Notes under the pieces: model-generated | What the model was told of the DNA's origin: nothing | The model's database searches: none | The model's input: only the letters and a program-made list of their open reading frames with translations | Origin: Sphingobium sp. CR2-8 | GTDB taxonomy: Bacteria; Pseudomonadota; Alphaproteobacteria; Sphingomonadales; Sphingomonadaceae | DNA: 64,000 nucleotides | Reading direction: 5' to 3' | Assembly: GCF_035818615.1 (NCBI RefSeq) | Contig: NZ_JAYKZY010000002.1 | Coordinates: forward strand, 188,501 to 252,500 | In this document: in pieces, positions 44,984-53,249 of the stretch | Layout: each line of letters begins with the position of its first letter | How positions within the stretch are numbered: position 1 is the first letter of the stretch | Position numbers and translations under genes: made by a program

Positions 44984-45962
44984 GGCCACCCGCCAGCGCC
45001 AACGCAGGATCTGCCTTCAGCGTAACGGCGCCGCCGCGGCGCTTGGCCAGCAGCTCGATCCAGTCCTGCCGCTTGTGCAACAGGTCGATGATCGCGGGGG
45101 TGGCGGTGACGGTCGCCGCGCCGCCCTGCCCATGGCGTTCGGCCCGGCGCAATAGCGCCAGCGCGGCAGTCAGCACCGCGTCTTCGCGCAACAGCTCCAT
45201 CAGGTTGGCGCGCTCCCGACGGCGGATGATCTGGAGGAAGCCGAAGCCGTTGACGGCCGTGCGTTCGAACGGCAGCGGCAGATATTTGTCGATCTGCGCG
45301 GCGGCGATGATCCGCTCGTCCTTGTTGTTCATCGTCGGCAGGTCGATGCCGATCGATCCGCTCAACCCCATGCGGCGGACCGTCTGCGCCGCGAGCTTCG
45401 CGCCCTTCGGTCCCAGCTGCGCAGGCGGCAGCGATCCGTCGATGTCGATCAGCAGCATGGCGGGTGTCAGGTACAGGCGAAGGGCGGCGGCTTCGGTGCC
45501 GACCTCGCCACTGATCGCCTCCTCCATCAATTCGCTCCAGCCATGCGCCTCCAGCCGGTCTTCCTCATGCGCCGGGCAGGGGACGACGGGGGTGCCGGTG
45601 GCGCGGATGCGCTGCAACAGGCTGGGACCGGCATGAGGCTTCGCGCCGGGCTGGGGCATGCGGCCCTTGGCGCGCTTGGGGCGGCCTTCCTCACCGATCG
45701 CCTCGCGGACGATTTCGACCAGCACATTGGCCCCTTCGGCCAGGCGGGGCGGGATCGGCTCCAGCAGCACTTCCTCGCCCGAAATCAGGCGCACGATGCC
45801 GCGCTTCTTGGGAATGAGGGTGGCGACCAATCTGCCCTGCGCCACAGCGCCCGGACGGACGGCGTCGCCCTCGCGCTCGATCAGGGCCTCGACCAGCTTG
45901 CCCTTCTCGATCAACGCGGCGCGCGCCTCGCCAATGCCTTCTTCATAGAGCCATTCGGCCAT
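44973..45962 (-). CDS. RNase E/G-family endoribonuclease, short form
   Basis: Protein of 329 residues with RNase E/G catalytic-core features: LLIDIDGSLPP and GIDLPTMNNKDER (metal-binding aspartate region) and FGFLQIIRRRERANL. It lacks an obvious S1 domain and the CPxCxG zinc-link of full RNase E/G. It sits between maf and yacG, the standard alphaproteobacterial location of this shorter paralogue, sometimes annotated rng. A nested hairpin precedes it and could affect its mRNA. Confidence 0.85.
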   Translation of the reverse strand: MAEWLYEEGIGEARAALIEKGKLVEALIEREGDAVRPGAVAQGRLVATLIPKKRGIVRLISGEEVLLEPIPPRLAEGANVLVEIVREAIGEEGRPKRAKGRMPQPGAKPHAGPSLLQRIRATGTPVVPCPAHEEDRLEAHGWSELMEEAISGEVGTEAAALRLYLTPAMLLIDIDGSLPPAQLGPKGAKLAAQTVRRMGLSGSIGIDLPTMNNKDERIIAAAQIDKYLPLPFERTAVNGFGFLQIIRRRERANLMELLREDAVLTAALALLRRAERHGQGGAATVTATPAIIDLLHKRQDWIELLAKRRGGAVTLKADPALALAGGHVA

Positions 45963-46036
45963 GTGCGTTCCTAGTTGTTCGTTGTCTGGTCAATCCCGAT
46001 GCAATCCTATCGGACACATAGGGGCATTTGTCTTCC

Positions 46037-46079
46037 GTGATTTCCGAGCCGTGAAACGTGCCGTTTCACTTGAAATCAC
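46037..46079. promoter_or_regulatory. Nested inverted repeat between maf and the RNase gene
   Basis: GTGATTTC (46037-46044) pairs with GAAATCAC (46072-46079), and inside it GTGAAACG (46051-46058) pairs with CGTTTCAC (46062-46069). Both arms are perfect 8-bp repeats. The maf stop codon lies in the outer right arm. In the transcript it would fold into a two-tier hairpin 75-117 nt upstream of the RNase start, either a terminator-like processing site or an RNase-responsive leader. There is no T run. Confidence 0.7.
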
Positions 46080-46651
46080 TCTAGCGGATAGCCCGCTGCC
46101 TTGAGCAGCGTGCGGGTTTCGTAAAGCGGCAGGCCCATGATCGCGCTGTGGCTGCCCTGGATGGTGCGGATGAGGCCGGCCGCGCGGCCCTGTATGGCAT
46201 AGCCGCCTGCCTTGCCGCGCCATTCTTCGCTCGCGATATAGGCGTCGATCTCGGCCTGCTCCAGCCGTTTGAAGATGACGATATTGTCGGACAGGCGATG
46301 CCGCGCGCGGCCTTCGCCATCGATCAGCGTGATGGCGCTCGATACGCGATGCCGACGGCCCGACAGCAGTGCCAGGCAGGCGCGCGCCTCCGCCTCGCTC
46401 TCCGCCTTGGGCAGGATGCGGCGGCCGACGGCCACCACCGTATCGCCCGACAGGACCAGCGCGCCGGGATGGCGCGCCGCCACGATCGCGCCCTTGTCAG
46501 CGGCCACCCGCGCGGCATAGACGGCGGGCAGTTCGGCCTTGCGGGGCGTTTCGTCGATGTCGGCGGGGTCCACGGCGTCGGGGACGACGCCAATCTGTCC
46601 CAGAAGGTCGAGCCGCCTGGGTGAAGCCGAAGCAAGAATAAGCCGCATCAC
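46076..46651 (-). CDS. maf: Maf nucleotide pyrophosphatase
   Basis: Nucleoside triphosphate pyrophosphatase of 191 residues. The N terminus LILASASPRRLDLL is the Maf signature, with the Asp of LSGDTVVAVG and the lysine-rich ADKG segment following. These enzymes hydrolyse modified or canonical dTTP/UTP/CTP. It stands between infA and the RNase gene, the standard order. Its stop overlaps the hairpin described separately. Confidence 0.94.
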   Translation of the reverse strand: MMRLILASASPRRLDLLGQIGVVPDAVDPADIDETPRKAELPAVYAARVAADKGAIVAARHPGALVLSGDTVVAVGRRILPKAESEAEARACLALLSGRRHRVSSAITLIDGEGRARHRLSDNIVIFKRLEQAEIDAYIASEEWRGKAGGYAIQGRAAGLIRTIQGSHSAIMGLPLYETRTLLKAAGYPLE

Positions 46652-46659
46652 AGAGCGGC

Positions 46660-46878
46660 TTATTTGAAGCGGTACGTGATCCGACCCTTGGTCAGGTCGT
46701 AAGGGGTCAGCTCGACAAGCACTTCGTCGCCCACCAGCACGCGGATGCGATTCTTGCGCATCTTGCCGGCGGTGTGGCCGAGAATTTCATGATCATTTTC
46801 AAGCCGGACACGGAACATGGCGTTGGGGAGGAGCTCCACAACCTGTCCGCGCATTTCAAGCAGTTCTTCTTTAGCCAT
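46660..46878 (-). CDS. infA: Translation initiation factor IF-1
   Basis: 72-residue S1-fold protein, beginning [11 protein letters not shown] and ending GRITYRFK, nearly the family consensus ([19 protein letters not shown]). I start at the ATG at 46878 rather than the in-frame upstream one. It binds the 30S A site. The stop is 8 bp upstream of maf. Confidence 0.97.
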   Translation of the reverse strand: MAKEELLEMRGQVVELLPNAMFRVRLENDHEILGHTAGKMRKNRIRVLVGDEVLVELTPYDLTKGRITYRFK

Positions 46879-46935
46879 ATTATCCCGAATTCGCAAAATC
46901 GCGCCGCCATAGCGCCAATCAGCGGAAAATGAAAG

Positions 46936-48240
46936 TCAGGGTTGCACACCGAAAAAATCGCCCGCTTCGGCGAGCGCCGCAAACAGCCGATCGAGTTGAT
47001 CTGCGTCAAGGCAATAGGGCGGCATCAGGTAGATGGTGTTGCCCAGCGGCCTTAGCAAGAGGCCGCGTTCCAGGAAGAAGGCGCGCAGGCGCGGAGCAAG
47101 GTCGGACAGATAACCCGCATCGGGTGCGATCAGGTCGATCGCCGCGATCGCGCCGATCTGACGTGGATTGGCGAAGGCGCGGTGGCGCGCCAGCGCCTCG
47201 AGTCGCACGGCGATGCCATGGGACAGAGAAGCGATCCGCCCCAGCACATCCTCCTCGCGCCAGATGGCGAGGTTGGCGGCCGCGGCGGCGCAGGCGATCG
47301 GGTTGGCGGTGTAGCTGGACGAATGATAGAATAGCCGGGCACGGTCGGTCGAACGATGCGCGTCGAATATCGGGGCGGTGGCCAGTGTCGCGGCCAGCGG
47401 CATGGTGCCGCCGGTAATGCCCTTCGCCACCGCCATGATGTCCGGCACGACGCCCGCCTGTTCGCACGCGAAAAGGGTGCCGGTGCGGCCCCATCCGGTC
47501 ATCACCTCGTCCGCGATGAACAGGACGCTGTGGCTGCGACATATCGCCGCCATGGCGCGCAGGACAGAGGGGGGATAGAGCAGCATGCCGCCCGCGCCCA
47601 ATATCAACGGCTCGACGATGAAGGCGGCGGGCTTTTGCGCGCAGGCGACGTTCAGCGCATCGAGACAGGCCTGCTCATGACCCGGCGCAGGGAAGGGGAT
47701 GGTGCCCACGTCGAACAGCAAAGGCGACCAGGCGGCGTTATAGACGCCGCGTTCGCCGACCGACATCGTGCCGATCGTATCGCCATGATAGCTATGTTCC
47801 AGGACCAGGATGCGGCTGCGCGACCGTCTCGATTCTTCAGGCGCCAGCCCATCCAGCGCCAGATTATGCCAATAGCCCAGCGCCATTTTCAACGCGACCT
47901 CGACTGCGGTCGATCCGCTGTCGGAATAGAAGACATGCGCCAGCTCGGGCTGTCCCTCCGCACGGGGTGCGAGGTCGATCAGGCCGCGCGCGACTTGCTC
48001 GGCGGGATCATGGGTGTAGCCCGCGAAAATCAGCTGGTCCAACTGCCCGGCCTGCGCGGCGATAGCGGCCACGATGCGGGGATGGCAGTGCCCGTGCGTC
48101 GTCACCCACCAACTGGAAATGGCGTCGATTAGCGTGCTGCCATCGGCCAGATGCAGCAACGCCCCTTCCGCGCGCTTCACATGGGGGATCGGCTCATTCA
48201 GGCCATGCTGGGTGAAGGGATGCCAGACAGGAGAGGTCAT
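46936..48240 (-). CDS. bioA: Adenosylmethionine-8-amino-7-oxononanoate aminotransferase BioA
   Basis: PLP enzyme of biotin synthesis, 434 residues. WHPFTQHG at the N terminus, SSWWVTTHGH, the ADEVMTGWGRTG segment with the PLP-binding Asp and the lysine in AVAKGITGG match BioA. It uses SAM as amino donor to make DAPA for BioD, which lies at 51326 on the same strand together with bioF. A DUF4168 gene and pepO lie between them. No bioB is seen in the window. Confidence 0.95.
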   Translation of the reverse strand: MTSPVWHPFTQHGLNEPIPHVKRAEGALLHLADGSTLIDAISSWWVTTHGHCHPRIVAAIAAQAGQLDQLIFAGYTHDPAEQVARGLIDLAPRAEGQPELAHVFYSDSGSTAVEVALKMALGYWHNLALDGLAPEESRRSRSRILVLEHSYHGDTIGTMSVGERGVYNAAWSPLLFDVGTIPFPAPGHEQACLDALNVACAQKPAAFIVEPLILGAGGMLLYPPSVLRAMAAICRSHSVLFIADEVMTGWGRTGTLFACEQAGVVPDIMAVAKGITGGTMPLAATLATAPIFDAHRSTDRARLFYHSSSYTANPIACAAAAANLAIWREEDVLGRIASLSHGIAVRLEALARHRAFANPRQIGAIAAIDLIAPDAGYLSDLAPRLRAFFLERGLLLRPLGNTIYLMPPYCLDADQLDRLFAALAEAGDFFGVQP

Positions 48241-48281
48241 GGCCGGGCCTTAAGGCAGCTTGGGGGCGAACGCTATGGGCT

Positions 48282-48419
48282 TATACCAAGTTGCATTGAT
48301 AGGAACCTATAGCCAGTTGTTCCCCGGCGTAGGCCGGGGCCCAGTCCCGCGCTCAGCACTCGACCCCGGCCTTCGCCGGGGAACTGCCTTATTGGGTCAG
48401 CATCATCGCATTCTGGTAT
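48282..48419 (-). repeat. 138-bp dispersed palindromic repeat, copy 2
   Basis: Inverted copy of the element at 30463-30600, about nine differences. It has the same terminal TATACCA/TGGTAT ends and the two GC palindromes (CCCCGGCCTTCGCCGGGG). It lies between bioA and the DUF4168 gene. Its placement in gaps between gene units fits a REP- or MITE-like element. Confidence 0.8.
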
Positions 48420-48494
48420 TACGCGATCGAATAGTACCTAAACGACAATGGGCCGGTCACCGACCGGCCCATCATGGTTAGGCGATATGCCGTC

Positions 48495-48932
48495 TTACTG
48501 CGGCGGCTGGCTGGGCTGGGCCGGATCGGCTGGCGCAGCAGGCGAGGCCGGGGCTGCTGCGGCCGGGGCTGGCGGCGCGGCGGCCTGGATACGCTGTTGC
48601 AGCGCGGGATCAGCGGCCGCGGCCTGGCCGATCTGGTTGAACTTTTCAGGCGGCATGCCCGACGCCTGGAGCGCGGCCAGCATCTTGGGCTGCTTTTCCG
48701 CCTCAGCGATGGAGCTGTCCGACTGGATCTTGGTCACTTCGACCGCGGCAGCGGCGAACTGCTTGATGTCGCTGTCGCTGAAATTGCTGGCGCCCGGTGC
48801 CGGGGCGGCGGGGACCGGCGCAGGTGCGGCCGGTGCGGCCTGCGCCTGTGCAAGAGCGGGATAGGCCGCGAACAAAGCGACCGATGCGATGCCTGCCTTC
48901 AGAAAGGCTGTGGTGTTGAAACCCGTCAACAT
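48495..48932 (-). CDS. DUF4168 secreted protein
   Basis: Exported protein of about 145 residues. The ATG at 48932 follows GAGGAGAA and gives a signal sequence (LKAGIASVALFAAYPALAQA). The mature part starts with an Ala/Pro-rich linker and holds the DUF4168 region around SDSDIKQFAAAAVEVTKIQ and LQASGMPPEKFNQIGQAA, then ends in another Ala/Pro-rich tail. Function is unknown; the helical core and low-complexity ends suggest a small periplasmic or outer-membrane-associated protein. Confidence 0.8.
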   Translation of the reverse strand: MLTGFNTTAFLKAGIASVALFAAYPALAQAQAAPAAPAPVPAAPAPGASNFSDSDIKQFAAAAVEVTKIQSDSSIAEAEKQPKMLAALQASGMPPEKFNQIGQAAAADPALQQRIQAAAPPAPAAAAPASPAAPADPAQPSQPPQ

Positions 48933-49153
48933 TTTTCTCCTCTTTGTCGATAAGCTCATAAACAGACGACCAAGCTGTTGAAAGCGTTCCGGGCAGGAAA
49001 GTGCTGAACGGCGAATCGTGCGATTCGAAAGATAACAGGACTCAGAAAAACGGCTCATCGCGTGAGGGGCGCGATTGATCGCAGCTGCCTTCGCAAGTGC
49101 GGAACTACCGATCGGCCCGGACTCGTAAACGTGCCCGGGCCGACCGCAGTGGC

Positions 49154-51202
49154 TTACCAGATTTTCACGCGATCCTTGGGCGCCAGATAGATTTTGCCGC
49201 CCGGCGCAGGCTTGAACGCGTCATACCAGGCGTCGAAATTGCGCACGATGTCGGTGCGATATTGCGACGGCGCATGCGGATCGGTGACCAGCCGCTGGCG
49301 CAGATTGGCCTCGCGATAATTGCGCCGCCAAACCTGCGCCCAGCCCAGGAAGAAGCGCTGGTCGCCCGTCATGCCGTCGATCACGGGGGCAGGCTTGCCA
49401 CCCAGCGAGGCATGATAGGCGTCGAGCGCAACCGCCAGGCCGCCCAGATCGCCGATATTCTCACCCATGGTGAAGGCGCCCTTCACATGCGCGCCGGGGA
49501 AGGGTTCGTAGGCGTCATATTGTGCGCCCAGCTTGCCCGTCAGCGCCTTGAAATTGGCGACGTCCTGATCGGTCCACCACTGGTTGAGCTTGCCCGTCTC
49601 GTCATATTTCGCGCCCTGATCGTCGAAATGATGGCTCAGTTCATGGCCGATCACCGCGCCGATGCCGCCATAATTGACGGCCGGGTCCGCCTGGGGATCG
49701 AAGAAGGGCGGTTGCAGGATGGCGGCGGGGAAGACGATCTCGACCATGCCGAAATTGGCATAGGCGTTGATCTCCATCGGTGTCATGCCCCATTCCCAGC
49801 GATAGATGGGCTTGCCCAGCTTGCCGATATTATAGTCGAAATCGAACTGGCTGGCGCGCAAAGCATTGCCGAACAGGTCGCCACTCTTGATAGTCAGGCC
49901 ATCATAGTCGCGCCAGCGGTCGGGATAGCCGATCTTGGGGGTGAAGGCGGCCAGCTTTTTGTGCGCGCGTGCCTTGGCCGTGTCGCTCATCCACGGCAGG
50001 CCGTCGATGCGGCGGCCCATGGCGGCGATCACATTCTTGACCAGCACGTCCATCGCCGCCTTGGTTTCGGGCGGAAAATATTGCGCGACATAGGCCTTGC
50101 CCACTTCTTCGCCGAGCGATTCCTTCAGGAAATCGACGCCCCGCTTCCACCGCGCCTCCCGCTCGGGCGTGCCCGACAGGGTGGTGCCGTAAAAGGCGAA
50201 GTCGGCATTCGCCACGCTGTCGGGCAGCTTGTCGGCAAAGCTGTGCAGGCTGCGCAGCAGCAGCGCGTCCTTCAGCACGCCGACCGGCGTCTTCGCGATC
50301 AGCGCCGCTTCGCCGGTGATGGCGCTGGGCTGCGCGACCAGCAGGCTGGCGGGGTTCAGGCCGTTGGCCTTGTAATAGGCGGCGAAGTCGAATCCGGGCG
50401 CGGCCTTTTGCAGCTCGGCTAGCGTCATCTTGTTATAGGTCTTGTCGGCGTCGCGGCTGTCGACCTGGGTCCAATGGACCTTGGCGATCTCCGTCTCGAA
50501 CGCCATCAGCGCGGCGGCGCGCGCCTTGGCGTCGCTCTCGCCGGCCAGCGTCAGCATCTTTTCCAGATGCGCGACATAGGCGGTGCGGATCGCCGCCATC
50601 TTCTCGCCCTGATCCAGATAATAGTCGCGGTCGGGCAGGCCCAGGCCACCCTGGCTCATCGACACGATATAGGTTTCGGGGTCTTTGTCGTCCTGCCCGA
50701 CATAGAAGCGGAACGGGCCGGGGACGCCCGCGCGCGCGGCCTTCGCCGCGACCAGCGCATAGCCCGCCTTGTCCTTCACGCCCTTGATCTCGGCCAGCCA
50801 GGGCTTGACCGGCGTCAGTCCCTTCGCCTCGACAGCGGCGGCATCCAGATAGCTGGCATAGGCCACACCGATCTTGCTGTTCGGGTCGCCCTTCGCCGCT
50901 TCCAATATGCCGCGCGTGCGTTCGCGCGACAGGTCGTCCAGCGTGTTGAACGCGCCATAGTTCGACTTGTCGGCCGGGATCGGCGTGTTCTTCGCCCAGG
51001 TGCCATTGGCATAGTCGTAGAAATCGTCGCCGGGCTTGACTGACGTGTCCATGCCGGCGGCGTCGAAGCCGTAGCTGCCATAGGTTGGCTTGGCGGAGTC
51101 GGCCGCCTTGGCGGCGGGCGGCGTTGCGGATTGGTCGGCGTGGGCGACCGTGGCGGCCAGCGCCAGCGCCGTGGCGGCTGCGCCCAGAAGGAGGGTTTTC
51201 AT
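49154..51202 (-). CDS. pepO: M13-family zinc endopeptidase (PepO-like)
   Basis: Periplasmic or secreted metallopeptidase of about 682 residues. The start at 51202 gives a signal peptide (MKTLLLGAAATALALAATVAHA). The HExxH zinc site is in GHELSHHFD, and the third ligand Glu is in GENIGDLGG; PSQYRTDIVRN and the terminal RVKIW are conserved in neprilysin-like enzymes. Sphingomonads often have several M13 peptidases. Substrate unknown. Confidence 0.93.
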   Translation of the reverse strand: MKTLLLGAAATALALAATVAHADQSATPPAAKAADSAKPTYGSYGFDAAGMDTSVKPGDDFYDYANGTWAKNTPIPADKSNYGAFNTLDDLSRERTRGILEAAKGDPNSKIGVAYASYLDAAAVEAKGLTPVKPWLAEIKGVKDKAGYALVAAKAARAGVPGPFRFYVGQDDKDPETYIVSMSQGGLGLPDRDYYLDQGEKMAAIRTAYVAHLEKMLTLAGESDAKARAAALMAFETEIAKVHWTQVDSRDADKTYNKMTLAELQKAAPGFDFAAYYKANGLNPASLLVAQPSAITGEAALIAKTPVGVLKDALLLRSLHSFADKLPDSVANADFAFYGTTLSGTPEREARWKRGVDFLKESLGEEVGKAYVAQYFPPETKAAMDVLVKNVIAAMGRRIDGLPWMSDTAKARAHKKLAAFTPKIGYPDRWRDYDGLTIKSGDLFGNALRASQFDFDYNIGKLGKPIYRWEWGMTPMEINAYANFGMVEIVFPAAILQPPFFDPQADPAVNYGGIGAVIGHELSHHFDDQGAKYDETGKLNQWWTDQDVANFKALTGKLGAQYDAYEPFPGAHVKGAFTMGENIGDLGGLAVALDAYHASLGGKPAPVIDGMTGDQRFFLGWAQVWRRNYREANLRQRLVTDPHAPSQYRTDIVRNFDAWYDAFKPAPGGKIYLAPKDRVKIW

Positions 51203-51325
51203 CGAAGCATTCCCTTGCTCGTGACAGATGGGCGCGCGGTAACGCACCCTGCGTGACGAGAGCTTGAACGCGCGTACAACAATCTTGTCCATGTCGTTGG
51301 TCGAAAATTGTCGGCGATTGAAATA

Positions 51326-51946
51326 TTAGGGAAGTGTGATGTGGGCGGCGAAGGCCGCGGCCAGCGATGGCGGATCGACCCGATCCAGATGCGGCAGGCG
51401 GCCCAGCGAGCGCACCCCTGCCAGTTGCGGGATGATCCGTTCATTCTCCGCATGCGCCTCCCCAATGAAGGCGATGCCGACAATGGAGACGCCGCGCGAC
51501 CGCAGCGCCTCGATGCTCAGAAGGCTATGGTTGATCGTGCCCAGCCCGGTGCGCGCGCACAGGATCACGGGCTGGCCCCAATGGGCGAACAGATCCGCCA
51601 TCAGCAGCGTCTCCGATATCGGCACCAGCACGCCGCCCGCCCCTTCGACCACCAGCGGCCCTTCGACATCGGGCAAGGCCAGCCGATCCAGGTCGATCGA
51701 CACCCCGTCGATCCGCGCGGCCAGATGCGGGGAAGCGGGCGTTAGCAGCCGAAAAGCCTCGGGCAGGATCTGCGTGGGCGGCAGGCCGGACAGCGCAGCG
51801 ACTGTTTCCTTGTCGCCTTCCGGATCGACCCCGGCCTGGATCGGCTTCCAATAATGCGCGCCCAGCGCCCCGGCCAGGCCCGCGGCGAACACCGTCTTGC
51901 CGATACCGGTATCGGTGCCGGTGACGACCAACACCCCGCCGGTCAT
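51326..51946 (-). CDS. bioD: Dethiobiotin synthetase BioD
   Basis: ATP-dependent carboxylase of 206 residues. It begins MTGGVLVVTGTDTGIGKTVF, the P-loop consensus of BioD, and has the WKPIQAG substrate-binding lysine and VEGAGGVLVPI. The ATG at 51946 overlaps the end of bioF, so the two are coupled. Converts DAPA from BioA to dethiobiotin. Confidence 0.94.
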   Translation of the reverse strand: MTGGVLVVTGTDTGIGKTVFAAGLAGALGAHYWKPIQAGVDPEGDKETVAALSGLPPTQILPEAFRLLTPASPHLAARIDGVSIDLDRLALPDVEGPLVVEGAGGVLVPISETLLMADLFAHWGQPVILCARTGLGTINHSLLSIEALRSRGVSIVGIAFIGEAHAENERIIPQLAGVRSLGRLPHLDRVDPPSLAAAFAAHITLP

Positions 51947-53066
51947 GCCATCGCCTTGCGCAGCACCTGCCCCAGCGCGGCCACGTCGTTGCGCCCGACA
52001 TTCAGCGTCAGCGATATGCGCAACCGGCTGGTGCCCGCCGGCACGGTCGGCGGGCGGATGCCGCGCACGTCGAATCCGGCCGCCTGCAACGCGGCGGCGA
52101 CCGCCATGGTGCGCGCGTCTTCGCCCAGGATCACCGGCACGATCTGGCTGCGCGGCGACGGCAGGCCCAGCGGCGCGCAGATCGCCTCCGCCGCATCCTG
52201 CCGCAGGGTCTTCAGCCGGTCGCGCAGGTCGCTCGCATCCTCGATCCGGTCCAGCGCCGCCGACGCCGCCACCGCCATCAGGGGGAGGGGGCCGTCGAAA
52301 AGATGAAGGCGCGGGCACGGTTGATCAGATAGTCGATATGCACGCGCGGACCGCAGATCAACGCCCCCTCCACGCCCATCGCCTTGCCGCAGGTGTGCAG
52401 CGTGATGACATTGTGCAGGCCGTCCAGCCCCGCCGACAGGCCACGCCCGCCCGGCCCGAACACGCCGGTGCCATGCGCCTCGTCCAGCAGCAGCATCGCG
52501 CCGTGGGTGGCAGCCAGCCTGGCGATGTCGGCCAGCGGGGCCATGTCGCCGTCCATCGAATAGAGCGTCTCGACCGCGATCCAGATGCGGCCCTTGCCCC
52601 CTCCGGCGCGGAAGGCGGCGATCAGGTCGGCAAAGCTCTGCACGTCGTTGTGGCGCGCGAAGACGGCGGTCGCCTTGCTCATGCGGATGCCGTCATGGAC
52701 GCTGGCGTGGATCAGCTCATCCGCGACGATCAGGTCGCCGCGCTGGGGCAGGGTGGCAAAGATCGCGAGATTGCCGACGAAGCCGTTGGCGACGAACAAA
52801 GCGGCCTGGGTGCGAAAGAAATCGGCGGCTTTGGCCTCCAGCCCTTCATGTTCGGGCGCATTGCCGCGCAGCAGGCGCGATCCCCCCGATCCGACCGGCA
52901 CGCCGCGCCCGATCGCGTCCGCCACCGCCTGCGCGATGATCGGATCACCGGCGAGGCCCAGATAGTCGTTGGAGGCGAAATCGCGCCCGGAGCGGGTGAT
53001 GAGGCGGCGCAACCGCCCGCGCGACTCCAGCGCGGCGAGTTGCGTGGCGAAGGGTTCGGCAGTCAT
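51943..53066 (-). pseudogene. bioF: 8-amino-7-oxononanoate synthase BioF, split by a frameshift
   Basis: BioF condenses pimeloyl-ACP with alanine. The first part (53066-52278) carries FASNDYLGLAGD, the PLP-pocket GGSRLLRGNAPEHE, LLLDEAHGTG and the lysine in HTCGKAMGVEGA, and ends FIFSTAPSP with TGA. The second part begins with the ATG at 52278 (MAVAASAALDR) and is the normal C terminus. One missing C, in a run of five before TGATGG (52281-52285), restores FSTAPSPLMAVAAS. The stop and the downstream ATG overlap, so reinitiation is possible. The lesion is the same kind as in cobT. The gene is otherwise intact and would read through with six Cs. Confidence 0.87.
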
Positions 53067-53107
53067 GGCGCGCCTATAGGCCGCGCCGCAGGCCGCAGCA
53101 AGCGGTG

Positions 53108-53249
53108 CCTTAACTTCGCATATTTCCCGCATAATTTGTCATTTTCGTTCCTATTGCCGACATAAGGTTACGCGCGGTGCCTGGAAGGCGGCTATGTTCC
53201 GTCGATCCCGATCATGCCGCGCCTGCGGCCTGTAGGACAGTCGGCGTCA
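53108..53249 (-). repeat. Structured 3'-end repeat, copy B
   Basis: On the minus strand it begins at the TGA of the MmeI-like gene with CGCCGACTGTCCTA and ends with GCGGGAAATATGCGAAG plus TTAAGG, matching the ends of copy A at 30638-30752. The middle differs, but a TCCTA/TAGGA pairing can be drawn in both. It lies 42 bp upstream of the bioF start on the same strand. Function unknown. Confidence 0.62.

Noticed and set aside
46051..46069. GTGAAACG..CGTTTCAC as a third LacI operator
   Set aside because: Half-sites resemble the nupC/rbsK operators, but the centre has three extra bases and it lies inside a nested transcript-like hairpin between maf and the RNase gene, so RNA structure explains it better.
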